Origin: Nonomuraea spiralis
GTDB lineage: Bacteria; Actinomycetota; Actinomycetes; Streptosporangiales; Streptosporangiaceae
Reading direction: 5' to 3'
DNA: 64,000 nucleotides
Assembly: GCF_014648435.1 (NCBI RefSeq)
Contig: NZ_BMRC01000011.1
Location: 1-64,000, forward strand
The notes below the pieces were generated by a model. That model searched no databases. It saw only the letters and a list, made by a program, of their open reading frames with translations, and had not been told where the DNA came from. Below, piece by piece: positions 51,574 to 60,375 of the stretch (the stretch's first letter is position 1; each line of letters begins with the position of its first letter). The position numbers and the translations under genes are program-made.

Positions 51574-52874
51574 AGGCGTTCGTGGAGAACCGGTTCGGCC
51601 TGCTGGTGCTGGTCGTGGTGGCCCTGTCCGCCCTGTACGGCGTCGCCTTCGTCACCCGCCCGGCCCCAGCCCAGCCACGCGCGGAGGGGCCGAGGAAGGT
51701 CGCCGTCGAGTCGGTGACCGCCGTCTGCCCAGGTGCCAAGGGCACGCAGGTGAACGTCTACCTGCCCGGCCGCCTGTCCCACGAGGTCATGAAGAACGCC
51801 GACCCGTACGTGACGAACGGCCCCGGAGCGCTCGAAGCCGGATACACCACCCGCGTGACCTCCGGCGCGCTGCGCGGACTGTCCGGGGTGCGCTGCACCG
51901 AGCCGGCCCCGGTCGCCTGGCTGGTCGGCCCCGGCCCCGCGGAGGGCGACGTGCTCCTGCACCTCACCAACGCCGACAAGTCCCCGGCCCAGGCCGACGT
52001 CGAGGTGTACGCGGCCGAGGGCCCGGTCTCCGGGGACAAGGGCCGCGGCCTGGAGATCGCGCCGGGCGAGCACAAGGAGATCGACCTCAGGACGCTCGCC
52101 CCCTCGGCCGACATCATGGCCGTCAGCGTCACCACCGTCTTCGGCCGGGTCGCGGTCGCGGCCAGGGCGTCCATGCGGGCCGGCGGCGTGGACTGGCTCC
52201 CGCTCGCCGCGCCGCCCGCCACGCGCGTGGTGGTGCCCGGCATCCCCGGCGGCGGCGGCCGACGCGAGCTGCTGGTCGCGGCGCCCGGCAAGAGCGACGT
52301 GTCCGTGCAGGTCAAGGCGGTCAGCCAGGACGCCGAGTACGCCATGAAGGGCCGCGAGACCGTCGACGTGCCCGCCGGCAGCGTGGTCGCGGTGGACGTG
52401 ACCACCGGGATCGGCGGCGAGTCGGCCGCGCTCGTGCTCACCGCGCCCGCGCCGGTCGTGGCCGGGCTGGTCGTCGTCGGCACCGGGCAGCGGCAGGACG
52501 TGGCTTTCACGGCGGGCACGCCGGCGCTCGACCTGGGCAGCGCGGTGGCGGGCAACGGCGCCGGCACGCGGCTGCTGTTCACCGCGCTGGGCGGGCCGGG
52601 CGAGGTCAGGGTGCAGGAGGTGCCGGCGAAGGGCGCGGCGGGCAAGCCGTTCGCCGTGACGGTGCCCGCCGGCCGGACCAAGGACGTACGGCTGCGCGGC
52701 AAGGGCGACTTCGCCGTGGTCGTCACCCCCGTGTCGGGCCAGGTGTACGGGGGCCGCGTCATCGAGGAACGCCAGAAGAGCGGGCTGCTCGTCACGGCCC
52801 AGCCGCTCGCGCCCGCGCGCATGTGGACGATGTTGCCCGTGCTGACCGACAGCGCCCGCGTGGTGGCGCCCTGA
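51570..52874 (+). CDS. DUF5719 family protein, membrane-anchored
   Basis: A 434-residue protein with one N-terminal TM helix (FGLLVLVVVALSALYGVAF, about 8-28) and a long extracytoplasmic beta-rich region with repeats of the type VVVPGIPGGGGRRELLVAAPGK and VSVQVKAVSQDAEYAMKG. The last third (RLLFTALGGPGEVRVQEVPA, AGRTKDVRLRGKGDFAVVVT) is typical of DUF5719. The gene overlaps the GT2 fusion gene by four bases (ATGA), so the two proteins probably work as a unit at the membrane, but no activity is known. It is convergent with the zincin-like gene. Confidence 0.82.
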   Translation: MKAFVENRFGLLVLVVVALSALYGVAFVTRPAPAQPRAEGPRKVAVESVTAVCPGAKGTQVNVYLPGRLSHEVMKNADPYVTNGPGALEAGYTTRVTSGALRGLSGVRCTEPAPVAWLVGPGPAEGDVLLHLTNADKSPAQADVEVYAAEGPVSGDKGRGLEIAPGEHKEIDLRTLAPSADIMAVSVTTVFGRVAVAARASMRAGGVDWLPLAAPPATRVVVPGIPGGGGRRELLVAAPGKSDVSVQVKAVSQDAEYAMKGRETVDVPAGSVVAVDVTTGIGGESAALVLTAPAPVVAGLVVVGTGQRQDVAFTAGTPALDLGSAVAGNGAGTRLLFTALGGPGEVRVQEVPAKGAAGKPFAVTVPAGRTKDVRLRGKGDFAVVVTPVSGQVYGGRVIEERQKSGLLVTAQPLAPARMWTMLPVLTDSARVVAP

Positions 52875-52891
52875 CGACCTGGGCCCGCGGC

Positions 52892-53332
52892 TCAGCGGCG
52901 GTCGTCGTAGCCCGGGTCGACGGTCTCGGGGGCGAGGCCCAGCAGGGTGGCGACCTGCTCGACCACCGTGTCGTGCACCATCGCGCCCAGGGTGTCGCGG
53001 TCGCGGGCGCGGGCCTCCAGCGGACGGCGGTAGATCACCACGGCGGCGGGTGACTGGCCGCTGGCCGCGTCGGCCCGGCCGAACGGGATGGGCTCGGTGC
53101 CCATGCTCGGGCCGTCGCCCAGCTCGTTGAGCGGCGGCACCTCCTCGACCGCGAACTCCACGGCGGACAGCTGTTTGTCCCATCGCGGCCGGAGCCTGTC
53201 GACGGCGTCGAGCACGAGGTCGTCGAAACGCTCGCTGCGGGACCTGGCCATGGGGACGTGGGAGGGGGCGAGGGGGCCGCGCAGGCCACGACCGTGGCGA
53301 TCGCGCCGTCTGGGACCGCGCTTTGGAGTCAC
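52892..53332 (-). CDS. Zincin_1 (minimal metallopeptidase) family protein lacking HExxH
   Basis: A 146-residue protein. The family core is recognisable: RFDDLVLDAVDRLRPRW, VEFAVEEVPPLNELGD and AVVIYRRPLEARARDRDTLG. Active members carry HExxH in the next helix; here that position reads HDTVVEQVATLLGL, so both catalytic and zinc residues are lost. The protein is probably not a peptidase. M. tuberculosis Rv3259 occupies a similar place. GTG 53332 is taken; ATG 53251 (MARSRSERFDD) is a likely shorter start, since the extra 27 N-terminal residues are Arg-rich and unconserved. Confidence 0.75.
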   Translation of the reverse strand: MTPKRGPRRRDRHGRGLRGPLAPSHVPMARSRSERFDDLVLDAVDRLRPRWDKQLSAVEFAVEEVPPLNELGDGPSMGTEPIPFGRADAASGQSPAAVVIYRRPLEARARDRDTLGAMVHDTVVEQVATLLGLAPETVDPGYDDRR

Positions 53333-53405
53333 CGCCCAAGTGTAAGGGCACCCGCCCCCGCCCCCCGGAACCCCCGTCCCGGGTCGGCGTGGCCGGGCGG
53401 CGCGG

Positions 53406-53894
53406 TCAGGAAGGGAGGGTGGGAAGGAGTGTGGCCAGCCGGTCGAACTGTTCGAGCACGCCCTTGGTCATCCCCGTGCCCAGCGCGAAGCCGAGGATCT
53501 CCGCCGAGGGGAACCGGGCCTCCCAGCGCAGCCGCGTCCGCCCGCCGAGGTCCTCGAAGGTCAGCGTCTCCACGGCCGCCGGGCCCGGCGGGTCGACGTC
53601 CGGACGCGAGGTGCGTACCAGCCGCTCCGGCGGCACGACCTCCATGAACTCGCCGGTGAAGGCCATTCCCTCGGGGCCTTCCGGGGCGATGCGCCACCGG
53701 CCGCCCGGCCGTACGTCCATCTCCGTCACCCTGGCCCGGTTGCCGTGGGGGCCGTACCAGTGGGGGATGTGCTCGGCGCCGGTCATGGCCGTCCAGACCA
53801 GCTCGCGGGGGGCGTCGAAGACCCGTTCCATGAGCAGGACGTCGTCCTCGGCGGTCACGGTCGTGGACTCGTCGCCCAGGTCCTGTCGCGTCAC
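53406..53894 (-). CDS. SRPBCC (Aha1/START-like) domain protein
   Basis: A 162-residue lipid-binding-fold protein. MERVFDAPRELVWTAMTGAE and WYGPHGNRARVTEMDVRPGG are the usual N-terminal strands. FTGEFMEVVPPERLVRT and ETLTFEDLGGRTRLRWEARF complete the sheet, and the long C-terminal helix is present (GMTKGVLEQFDRLATLL). It binds a hydrophobic ligand of unknown nature. It overlaps the ArsR-type regulator by four bases (GTGA), a pairing that is widespread and usually autoregulated. GTG 53894 is the coupled start. Confidence 0.87.
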   Translation of the reverse strand: MTRQDLGDESTTVTAEDDVLLMERVFDAPRELVWTAMTGAEHIPHWYGPHGNRARVTEMDVRPGGRWRIAPEGPEGMAFTGEFMEVVPPERLVRTSRPDVDPPGPAAVETLTFEDLGGRTRLRWEARFPSAEILGFALGTGMTKGVLEQFDRLATLLPTLPS

Positions 53895-54229
53895 TGTCGT
53901 TCACCTTCCTGTAGGCCCCGCAGGTAGTCGTCGAGGCGGTCGAGGCTCTGCCCGAGGAACTCGCGGTACTGCTCCATCCACGTCAGCACGTCGCGCAGCG
54001 GCTCGGGCCGCAGCCGGCAGGGACGCCACTGCGCCTGCCGGCCCTGCTCCACGAGCCCCGCCTGCGCCAGCACCTTCACGTGCTTCGAGACGGCGGGCAG
54101 CGTGAGGTCGAACGGCTCGGCCAGCTCCCCGACGGTCGCCTCGCCCTCGGCCAGCCGGGCGAGGATCGCCCGCCGCGTCGGGTCCGCGAGGGCGGCGAAG
54201 GTGGCGCTCAGCTGATCGTCCCGTCTCAT
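53891..54229 (-). CDS. ArsR-family transcriptional regulator
   Basis: A 112-residue winged-helix repressor. FAALADPTRRAILARLAEGE and LTLPAVSKHVKVLAQAGLVE are the dimerisation and recognition-helix regions. WRPCRLRPEPLRDVLTWMEQ is typical of regulators that partner SRPBCC proteins. The metal-binding cysteines of the ArsR ELCVCDL type are absent, so it does not sense arsenic or other metals in that way. ATG 54229 has AAGGAA upstream. A palindrome lies just upstream and is probably its operator. Confidence 0.88.
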   Translation of the reverse strand: MRRDDQLSATFAALADPTRRAILARLAEGEATVGELAEPFDLTLPAVSKHVKVLAQAGLVEQGRQAQWRPCRLRPEPLRDVLTWMEQYREFLGQSLDRLDDYLRGLQEGERQ

Positions 54230-54243
54230 CACTTTCCTTGGTG

Positions 54244-54253
54244 GTTAATTAAC
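54244..54253. promoter_or_regulatory. Palindrome upstream of the ArsR regulator
   Basis: GTTAATTAAC is a perfect 10-bp palindrome 15 bp before the ArsR start. It is strikingly AT-rich for this genome. Sites of this kind are usual for ArsR regulators paired with SRPBCC proteins, so autorepression is likely. Confidence 0.5.
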
Positions 54254-54424
54254 TGATATGGAAAGTACATGCCCGCCGGTGTGGCGTCAACGGTCACGGG
54301 GCAGTGTTGTCCCTCAGGCGCTCGCATCGGTGCATGTAGGCGGAAAGCCTGCGACAGGTGTCCGAATTGTGGCGACACGCTCGTTAAGAGCGCCCAGATA
54401 GTGGCGCCTCGCACTCTTACCAGA

Positions 54425-54437
54425 TACGGTCCCTCCG
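54425..54437 (+). promoter_or_regulatory. Predicted -10 element for leaderless DUF3499-manB operon
   Basis: TACGGT (54425-54430), six bases, then GTG 54437. No ribosome-binding site is present before that GTG. The same geometry is seen before fbiC and the guanylyltransferase gene. Confidence 0.5.
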
Positions 54438-54805
54438 TGAGCCCCGTCCGCCGCTGTTCCCGCACCGCTTGCAGCCAGCCTGCCGTCTTCACGCTCACGT
54501 ACGTATACGCCGACTCGACCGCAGTTCTCGGCCCTCTGGCGACGTACGCCGAGCCACACTGTTACGACCTGTGCGCCGAACACGCCGAGCGGCTGACCGC
54601 TCCCCGCGGCTGGGAGGTCGTCCGGCTCCCCACCGACGGCAACTCACCCAGCTCGGACGACCTGGAGGCGCTGGCCAACGCGGTCAGGGAGGCCGCCAGG
54701 CCCAATCCGTCCGGCAGCGGCGAGCCGGTCGGCCAAGGGGTCGAGGTCGGGCGCAGAGGCCACCTGCGCGTTCTCCGGTCGGCCCAGCAGCACCGCGACC
54801 GGTAG
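54437..54805 (+). CDS. DUF3499 family protein
   Basis: A 122-residue protein. The N-terminus VSPVRRCSRTACSQPAVFTL and the segment YAEPHCYDLCAEHAERLTAP hold four cysteines and two histidines that look like a small zinc-binding fold. Family members sit next to manB in many actinobacteria (Rv3258c in M. tuberculosis), and none has an assigned function that I know of. GTG 54437 is chosen because homologues begin with this motif and the -10 spacing supports it. It is 42 bp upstream of manB and probably the first gene of that operon. Confidence 0.85.
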   Translation: MSPVRRCSRTACSQPAVFTLTYVYADSTAVLGPLATYAEPHCYDLCAEHAERLTAPRGWEVVRLPTDGNSPSSDDLEALANAVREAARPNPSGSGEPVGQGVEVGRRGHLRVLRSAQQHRDR

Positions 54806-54847
54806 GCTCGTTCCACACGACAGACGACCTAGGGGCGGAGCTGGAGA

Positions 54848-56197
54848 GTGGGCGACCTCGCCAAGATCTTCAAAGCGTACGACGTTCGCGGGGTGGTCCC
54901 GGGCGAGTTCGACGAGCCGATCGCCGAGGCCGTGGGGGCGGCGTTCGTCGAGGTGACCGGAGCCGTCTCCGTCGTCGTCGCCCATGACATGCGTGAGTCC
55001 TCCGTACCGCTGGCCGAGGCGTTCATGAGGGGCGCCCGTTCGCGCGGGGCCGACGTCGTGTTCGCCGGGCTCGGCTCCACCGACCTGCTCTACTACGCCA
55101 GCGGCAGCCTGGGCCTGCCCGGCGTGATGTTCACCGCCAGCCACAACCCCGCCGAGTACAACGGGATGAAGATGTGCCGCGGCGGCGCGGTGCCGATCGG
55201 CGGCGACACGGGGCTGGCCGAGATCCGCGACCGCGCGGCCGAGCTGGTCGGCGCCCCCGCCACCCCGACCGGGTCGCTGATCGAGAAGGACCTGCTGTCC
55301 GGCTACGCCCACCACCTGCGCGCGCTCGTCGACCTGTCGTCGATCCGGCCGCTCAAGGTCGTCGTCGACGCGGGCAACGGCATGGGCGGCCACACGGTCC
55401 CGGCCGTGTTCGAGGGCCTGCCGCTGGAGCTGGTCCCGCTCTACTTCGAGCTCGACGGCAGCTTCCCCAACCACGAGGCCAACCCGCTGGAGCCGCAGAA
55501 CCTCGTCGACCTGCAGCGGGCCGTCCTCGACACCGGCGCCGACCTGGGCCTCGCCTTCGACGGCGACGCCGACCGCTGCTGGGTGGTCGACGAGCGCGGC
55601 GCGTCCGTCTCGCCGTCGGCCGTCACCGCGCTGGTCGCCACCCGTGAGCTGGCCAAAGACCCCGGTGGCACGATCATCCACAACGTGATCACCTCGCTCG
55701 GCGTGCCCGAGATCGTCCGCGAGCACGGCGGCACGCCCGTGCGCACCCGCGTCGGCCACTCCTTCATCAAGGCGGAGATGGCCCGCACCGGAGCGATCTT
55801 CGGCGGTGAGCACTCGGCCCACTACTACTTCCGCGACTTCTGGTTCGCCGACTCGGGCATGCTCGCCGCGATGCACGTGCTGGCCGCACTCGGCGAGCAG
55901 GACCGCCCGCTGTCGCAGCTGGTGGCGGCCTACTCCCGCTACCACGCCTCCGGCGAGCTCAACAGCGCGGTCTCCGACCAGGGCGAGGCGCTGTCCCTCG
56001 TACGCGCGGCCTTCGAGGGCCGGGGCGAGGTCGACGAGCTCGACGGACTGACCATCACCGGCCCCGACTGGTGGTTCAACCTGCGCGCGTCCAACACCGA
56101 GCCGCTCCTCAGGCTGAACGCCGAGGCGGCCGACGAGAGCAAGATGAAGGCGATCAAGGACGAGGTCCTCGCCATCGTGGGAAGGGTGTCACTGTGA
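54848..56197 (+). CDS. manB: Phosphomannomutase/phosphoglucomutase ManB
   Basis: A 449-residue alpha-D-phosphohexomutase that converts mannose-6-phosphate to mannose-1-phosphate for GDP-mannose synthesis. FTASHNPAEYNGMK contains the phosphoserine, LAFDGDADRCWVVDE the Mg2+ loop, GGEHSAHYYFRDFWFADSG the sugar-specificity loop and LRASNTEPLLRLN the phosphate-binding loop. All four domains are complete. The sugar loop with GEHSAH is shared by dual mannose/glucose enzymes. GTG 54848 has GGAG upstream. The stop overlaps the GTG start of the Trm112-like gene (GTGA). Confidence 0.93.
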   Translation: MGDLAKIFKAYDVRGVVPGEFDEPIAEAVGAAFVEVTGAVSVVVAHDMRESSVPLAEAFMRGARSRGADVVFAGLGSTDLLYYASGSLGLPGVMFTASHNPAEYNGMKMCRGGAVPIGGDTGLAEIRDRAAELVGAPATPTGSLIEKDLLSGYAHHLRALVDLSSIRPLKVVVDAGNGMGGHTVPAVFEGLPLELVPLYFELDGSFPNHEANPLEPQNLVDLQRAVLDTGADLGLAFDGDADRCWVVDERGASVSPSAVTALVATRELAKDPGGTIIHNVITSLGVPEIVREHGGTPVRTRVGHSFIKAEMARTGAIFGGEHSAHYYFRDFWFADSGMLAAMHVLAALGEQDRPLSQLVAAYSRYHASGELNSAVSDQGEALSLVRAAFEGRGEVDELDGLTITGPDWWFNLRASNTEPLLRLNAEAADESKMKAIKDEVLAIVGRVSL

Positions 56198-56361
56198 AGA
56201 TCGACGACTGGCTGCTGGAGATCCTGGCCTGCCCGGCCTGCAAGGCGCCCCTCCGCGCCGAGGCCGCGACCGAGGAGCTGGTCTGCACGGACTGCGGTCT
56301 GATCTACCCCGTGCGCGATGACATCCCCGTCCTGCTGGTCGACGAGGCAAGAAAGCCGTGA
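56194..56361 (+). CDS. Trm112-family small zinc protein
   Basis: A 55-residue protein with two CxxC pairs (Cys13/16 in LACPACKAPL and Cys31/34 in LVCTDCGLIYPVRDDIPVLL). It matches the bacterial Trm112 (YcaR-like) family. In other systems Trm112 stabilises methyltransferases; the bacterial partner here is unknown. It is wedged between manB and the SIS-domain gene with four-base overlaps on both sides, so expression is tightly coupled. Confidence 0.9.
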   Translation: MKIDDWLLEILACPACKAPLRAEAATEELVCTDCGLIYPVRDDIPVLLVDEARKP

Positions 56362-57464
56362 CCTGGGAGCCCGGGCGGCTCGACGACCAGCGACATCTCG
56401 CCGAGGCCGATCCGGGCGGCATGCTGCTCGCGGTCGCGTCCTCGGCCGCCCAGGTGCGCACGGGCCACCGTGCCGCGGTCGAGGCCGGCGTCGACCGGCT
56501 GGCCGGCCTGGGCCGCCCGCGGGCCGTCGTGGTCGCGGGCATGGGCACGGCGGGCCTGACCGGTGACATCCTCGCCGCGGTGTGCGGCAACGGTGTGCCG
56601 GCGCCGATCGTGACGCTGCGGTCCTACCAGCTCCCGGGCTGGGTCGGCGCGACCGACCTGGTCATCGCCGTGTCCGCCACCGGCGACGAGGACGAGACGG
56701 TCTCCGTCGCCGTCCAGGCCGTCCGGCGGGGTTGTGCGCTGCTGGCCGTGTGCCCGCCGGGCTCGCCGCTGGAGGCCGTCGCCGTGCAGGCGTCGGCGCT
56801 GCACGTACCGGTGCGGGCCGAGGGGCAGCCCAGGGCCAACCTCTGGTTGCTGACGATCCCGGTGGTCGCGGCCGCCTCCGCGCTCGGGCTGGTCACGGCC
56901 GGGCCCGAGGTGTTCGAACGGGTGGCCGCGATCCTGGAGGACATCGCCCATCGGTGCCGTCCCTCCAGCGAGTCCTTCATCAATCCGGGCAAGTCCCTCG
57001 CCCTTGACCTGGCCGAGAGCATTCCGATGATCTGGGGATCATCGCCCGTGGCGTGCGCGGCCGCGCGCCGGCTGGCCTCCCAGCTCAACGAGAGCGGCAA
57101 GTACCCGGCGATCTTCGGCGAGCTGCCCGAGGCCGGCCACAACCAGGTGGCGGCGCTGGAGGGGCCGCTGGCCGAGCGGGACATCTTCGCCGACGAGGCC
57201 GGGCCGACGCTCAGGCTCGTCATGCTGCGCGACGTCGAGGAGCACCCGCAGGTGACGCGGCAGCGCGAGACGTCGCTGCGGCTGGCGACCGACCGCGACG
57301 TGCCGGTCAGCGAGCTGACGGCGGAGGGTGTGCATCCGCTCGAACGGCTGGCCACGCTCATCGGTCTGGCCGACTACGCCGGCACCTACCTGGCCCTCGG
57401 CTACGACGTCGATCCGACGCCTGTGGCCACGATCACTGAGCTTAAGGCCAGGGTTTCCCAATAG
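56358..57464 (+). CDS. SIS-domain protein, bifunctional phosphoglucose/phosphomannose isomerase-like
   Basis: A 368-residue protein. The first SIS domain includes AVVVAGMGTAGLTGDILAAV and VIAVSATGDEDETVSVAVQA. The C-terminal part (SQLNESGKYPAIFGELPEAG followed by HNQ) matches the bacterial PGI/PMI C-terminal domain, with Glu and His in positions used for catalysis. The protein would supply mannose-6-phosphate from fructose-6-phosphate for ManB. The M. tuberculosis counterpart is Rv3256c. Some members may be inactive as isomerases: here the usual SxSG of the first domain is SATG. GTG 56358 overlaps the preceding stop. Confidence 0.83.
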   Translation: MTWEPGRLDDQRHLAEADPGGMLLAVASSAAQVRTGHRAAVEAGVDRLAGLGRPRAVVVAGMGTAGLTGDILAAVCGNGVPAPIVTLRSYQLPGWVGATDLVIAVSATGDEDETVSVAVQAVRRGCALLAVCPPGSPLEAVAVQASALHVPVRAEGQPRANLWLLTIPVVAAASALGLVTAGPEVFERVAAILEDIAHRCRPSSESFINPGKSLALDLAESIPMIWGSSPVACAAARRLASQLNESGKYPAIFGELPEAGHNQVAALEGPLAERDIFADEAGPTLRLVMLRDVEEHPQVTRQRETSLRLATDRDVPVSELTAEGVHPLERLATLIGLADYAGTYLALGYDVDPTPVATITELKARVSQ

Positions 57465-57513
57465 GATCCCATTCCCAGGTCTTTGTAGGTGATCTTATGA
57501 GCGGAGACGACCG

Positions 57514-58440
57514 GTGAGCGCGAGTGGCGGCACGAAGGCAATCATTGCGGCGCTGAGCGCCAACCTGGCGATCGCGGTGGCGAAATTCGTGGCGGCGTTC
57601 TTCACCGGGTCGTCCTCCATGCTCGCCGAGGGCATCCACTCCGTCGCCGACTCGGGCAACCAGCTCCTGCTGCTGCTCGGCGGCAAACGCGCGAAGCGGG
57701 CCAGCGACAAGACCCATCCCTTCGGCTACGGGCGCGAGCGTTACTTCTACGCGTTCGTGGTCGCCGTGGTGCTGTTCACCATCGGCGCGGTCTTCTCGCT
57801 CTACGAGGGCTGGCACAAGATCTCCCAGCCGACGGAGGTCGAGTCGCCGATCTGGGCGTTCGCGGTGCTGATCTTCGCGATCATCGCCGAGGGTTTCTCC
57901 TTCCGTACGGCGGTCAAGGAGTCCAACCCGCTGCGCGGCAGGCAGTCGTGGGTCGCGTTCATCCGCCGGTCGAAGTCGCCCGAGCTGCCGGTCATCCTGC
58001 TGGAGGACCTGGGTGCGCTGCTCGGCCTGATCTTCGCGCTGTTCGGCGTGACGATGGCCGTCGTCACCGGCGACGGCGTCTGGGACGGCATCGGCACCCT
58101 CATGATCGGCGTACTGCTGGCGATCATCGCGATCGTGCTGGCCGTCGAGACCAAGTCGCTGCTGCTCGGTGAGGGCGCCTCGCCCGAGGTCGAGGAGCAG
58201 ATCCGGGCCGCGATGGAGAGCGCGCCCGAGGTGGCCAGGATCATCCACATGCGTACGCTGCACCTCGGCCCCGAGGAGCTGCTGGTCGCCGCCAAGATCG
58301 CGGTCGAGCACGACGACACGGCCAGCGACGTGGCCCGCGGCATCGACGAGGCCGAGCGGCGCATCCGCGACGCCGTGCCGATCGCGCGGGTGATCTACCT
58401 GGAGCCCGACCTCGACCGGCTGCGTACGACGAACGCCTGA
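57514..58440 (+). CDS. Cation diffusion facilitator, SLC30A9-like branch
   Basis: A 308-residue transporter with six TM helices and a cytosolic C-terminal domain (EVEEQIRAAMESAPEVARII). In TM2 the metal site reads AEGIHSVADSGNQ, and in TM5 LLEDLGALLGLIFAL. The usual HxxxD pair of TM5 is replaced by E-D, as in SLC30A9-type members. HPFGYGRERYFYAFVVAVVL is the conserved loop after TM2. It would exchange Zn2+ or another divalent ion for protons; direction and metal cannot be read here. GTG 57514. It follows the mannose operon by 49 bp and may share its transcript. Confidence 0.85.
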   Translation: MSASGGTKAIIAALSANLAIAVAKFVAAFFTGSSSMLAEGIHSVADSGNQLLLLLGGKRAKRASDKTHPFGYGRERYFYAFVVAVVLFTIGAVFSLYEGWHKISQPTEVESPIWAFAVLIFAIIAEGFSFRTAVKESNPLRGRQSWVAFIRRSKSPELPVILLEDLGALLGLIFALFGVTMAVVTGDGVWDGIGTLMIGVLLAIIAIVLAVETKSLLLGEGASPEVEEQIRAAMESAPEVARIIHMRTLHLGPEELLVAAKIAVEHDDTASDVARGIDEAERRIRDAVPIARVIYLEPDLDRLRTTNA

Positions 58441-58444
58441 CCGT

Positions 58445-58780
58445 TCAGCCTCGGGGCCGCAGCAGCCTCAGGGCCTTCTCCTTCTCGAAGTCGAGCGCCC
58501 TGCGCGGCACCTGGATGCGGCCGATCCGCACACCCAGGTCGCGCACGGCGGCGGCCACCGGCGGCTCGCTCAGCACCCGCAGCGCGAAGGCCAGCTCGGC
58601 GGGCGAGACGTCGAACTGTTTCTCCAGCTCCACCCCTTGCGCCACGGCGGCCAGCTCCTCCGGGCCGAATCTGCGGTGCGCGCCGCGCTCTCTGACCGGT
58701 GGCAGCAGGCCCAGAGCCTCCCGATATCGGAGCATTCGTGGGGACATGCCGAGCCGCTTGGCTGCTTCCGTGATGCGCAT
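58445..58780 (-). CDS. MerR-family transcriptional regulator
   Basis: A 111-residue protein. MRITEAAKRLGMSPRMLRYR and AHRRFGPEELAAVAQGVELE are the MerR winged-helix. The C-terminal region is short and lacks cysteines, so an inducer cannot be guessed. It has the unusual RYREALGLLPP in place of RYYE/RYYExxGLL. It is divergent from sahH with a 100-bp gap and convergent with the CDF gene. A role in sahH control is possible from position only. ATG 58780 has TAAGGA upstream. Confidence 0.85.
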   Translation of the reverse strand: MRITEAAKRLGMSPRMLRYREALGLLPPVRERGAHRRFGPEELAAVAQGVELEKQFDVSPAELAFALRVLSEPPVAAAVRDLGVRIGRIQVPRRALDFEKEKALRLLRPRG

Positions 58781-58882
58781 CCTTACATTCTTACGTCAGT
58801 TTCGCTGTCTCGGAGATGCGAGGCTGCCCGAGCGACGCCTAAACTCGTCCGCGACACCAATCGTGACGCGAGGGGAATCCCG

Positions 58883-60310
<1,428 letters not shown>

Positions 60311-60318
60311 TCCGCAGG

Positions 60319-60360
60319 GCGGCTCCGGGAGGGCTGGGTCCCTCCCGGAGCCGCTTCTTT
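60319..60360 (+). terminator. Intrinsic terminator of sahH
   Basis: A perfect 15-bp stem, GCGGCTCCGGGAGGG against CCCTCCCGGAGCCGC, with a six-base loop and then TTCTTT. It begins eight bases after the sahH stop and lies before the second hydrolase gene. It should sharply reduce read-through into that gene. Confidence 0.9.
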
Positions 60361-60375
60361 CGCGAGGGGCTGGGC

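Noticed and set aside
58790..58882. Possible SAH riboswitch upstream of sahH
   Set aside because: The region has a GAGGCTGCCCGAG segment but lacks the conserved core and pseudoknot bases of the SAH riboswitch, and the gap to the MerR start is short.
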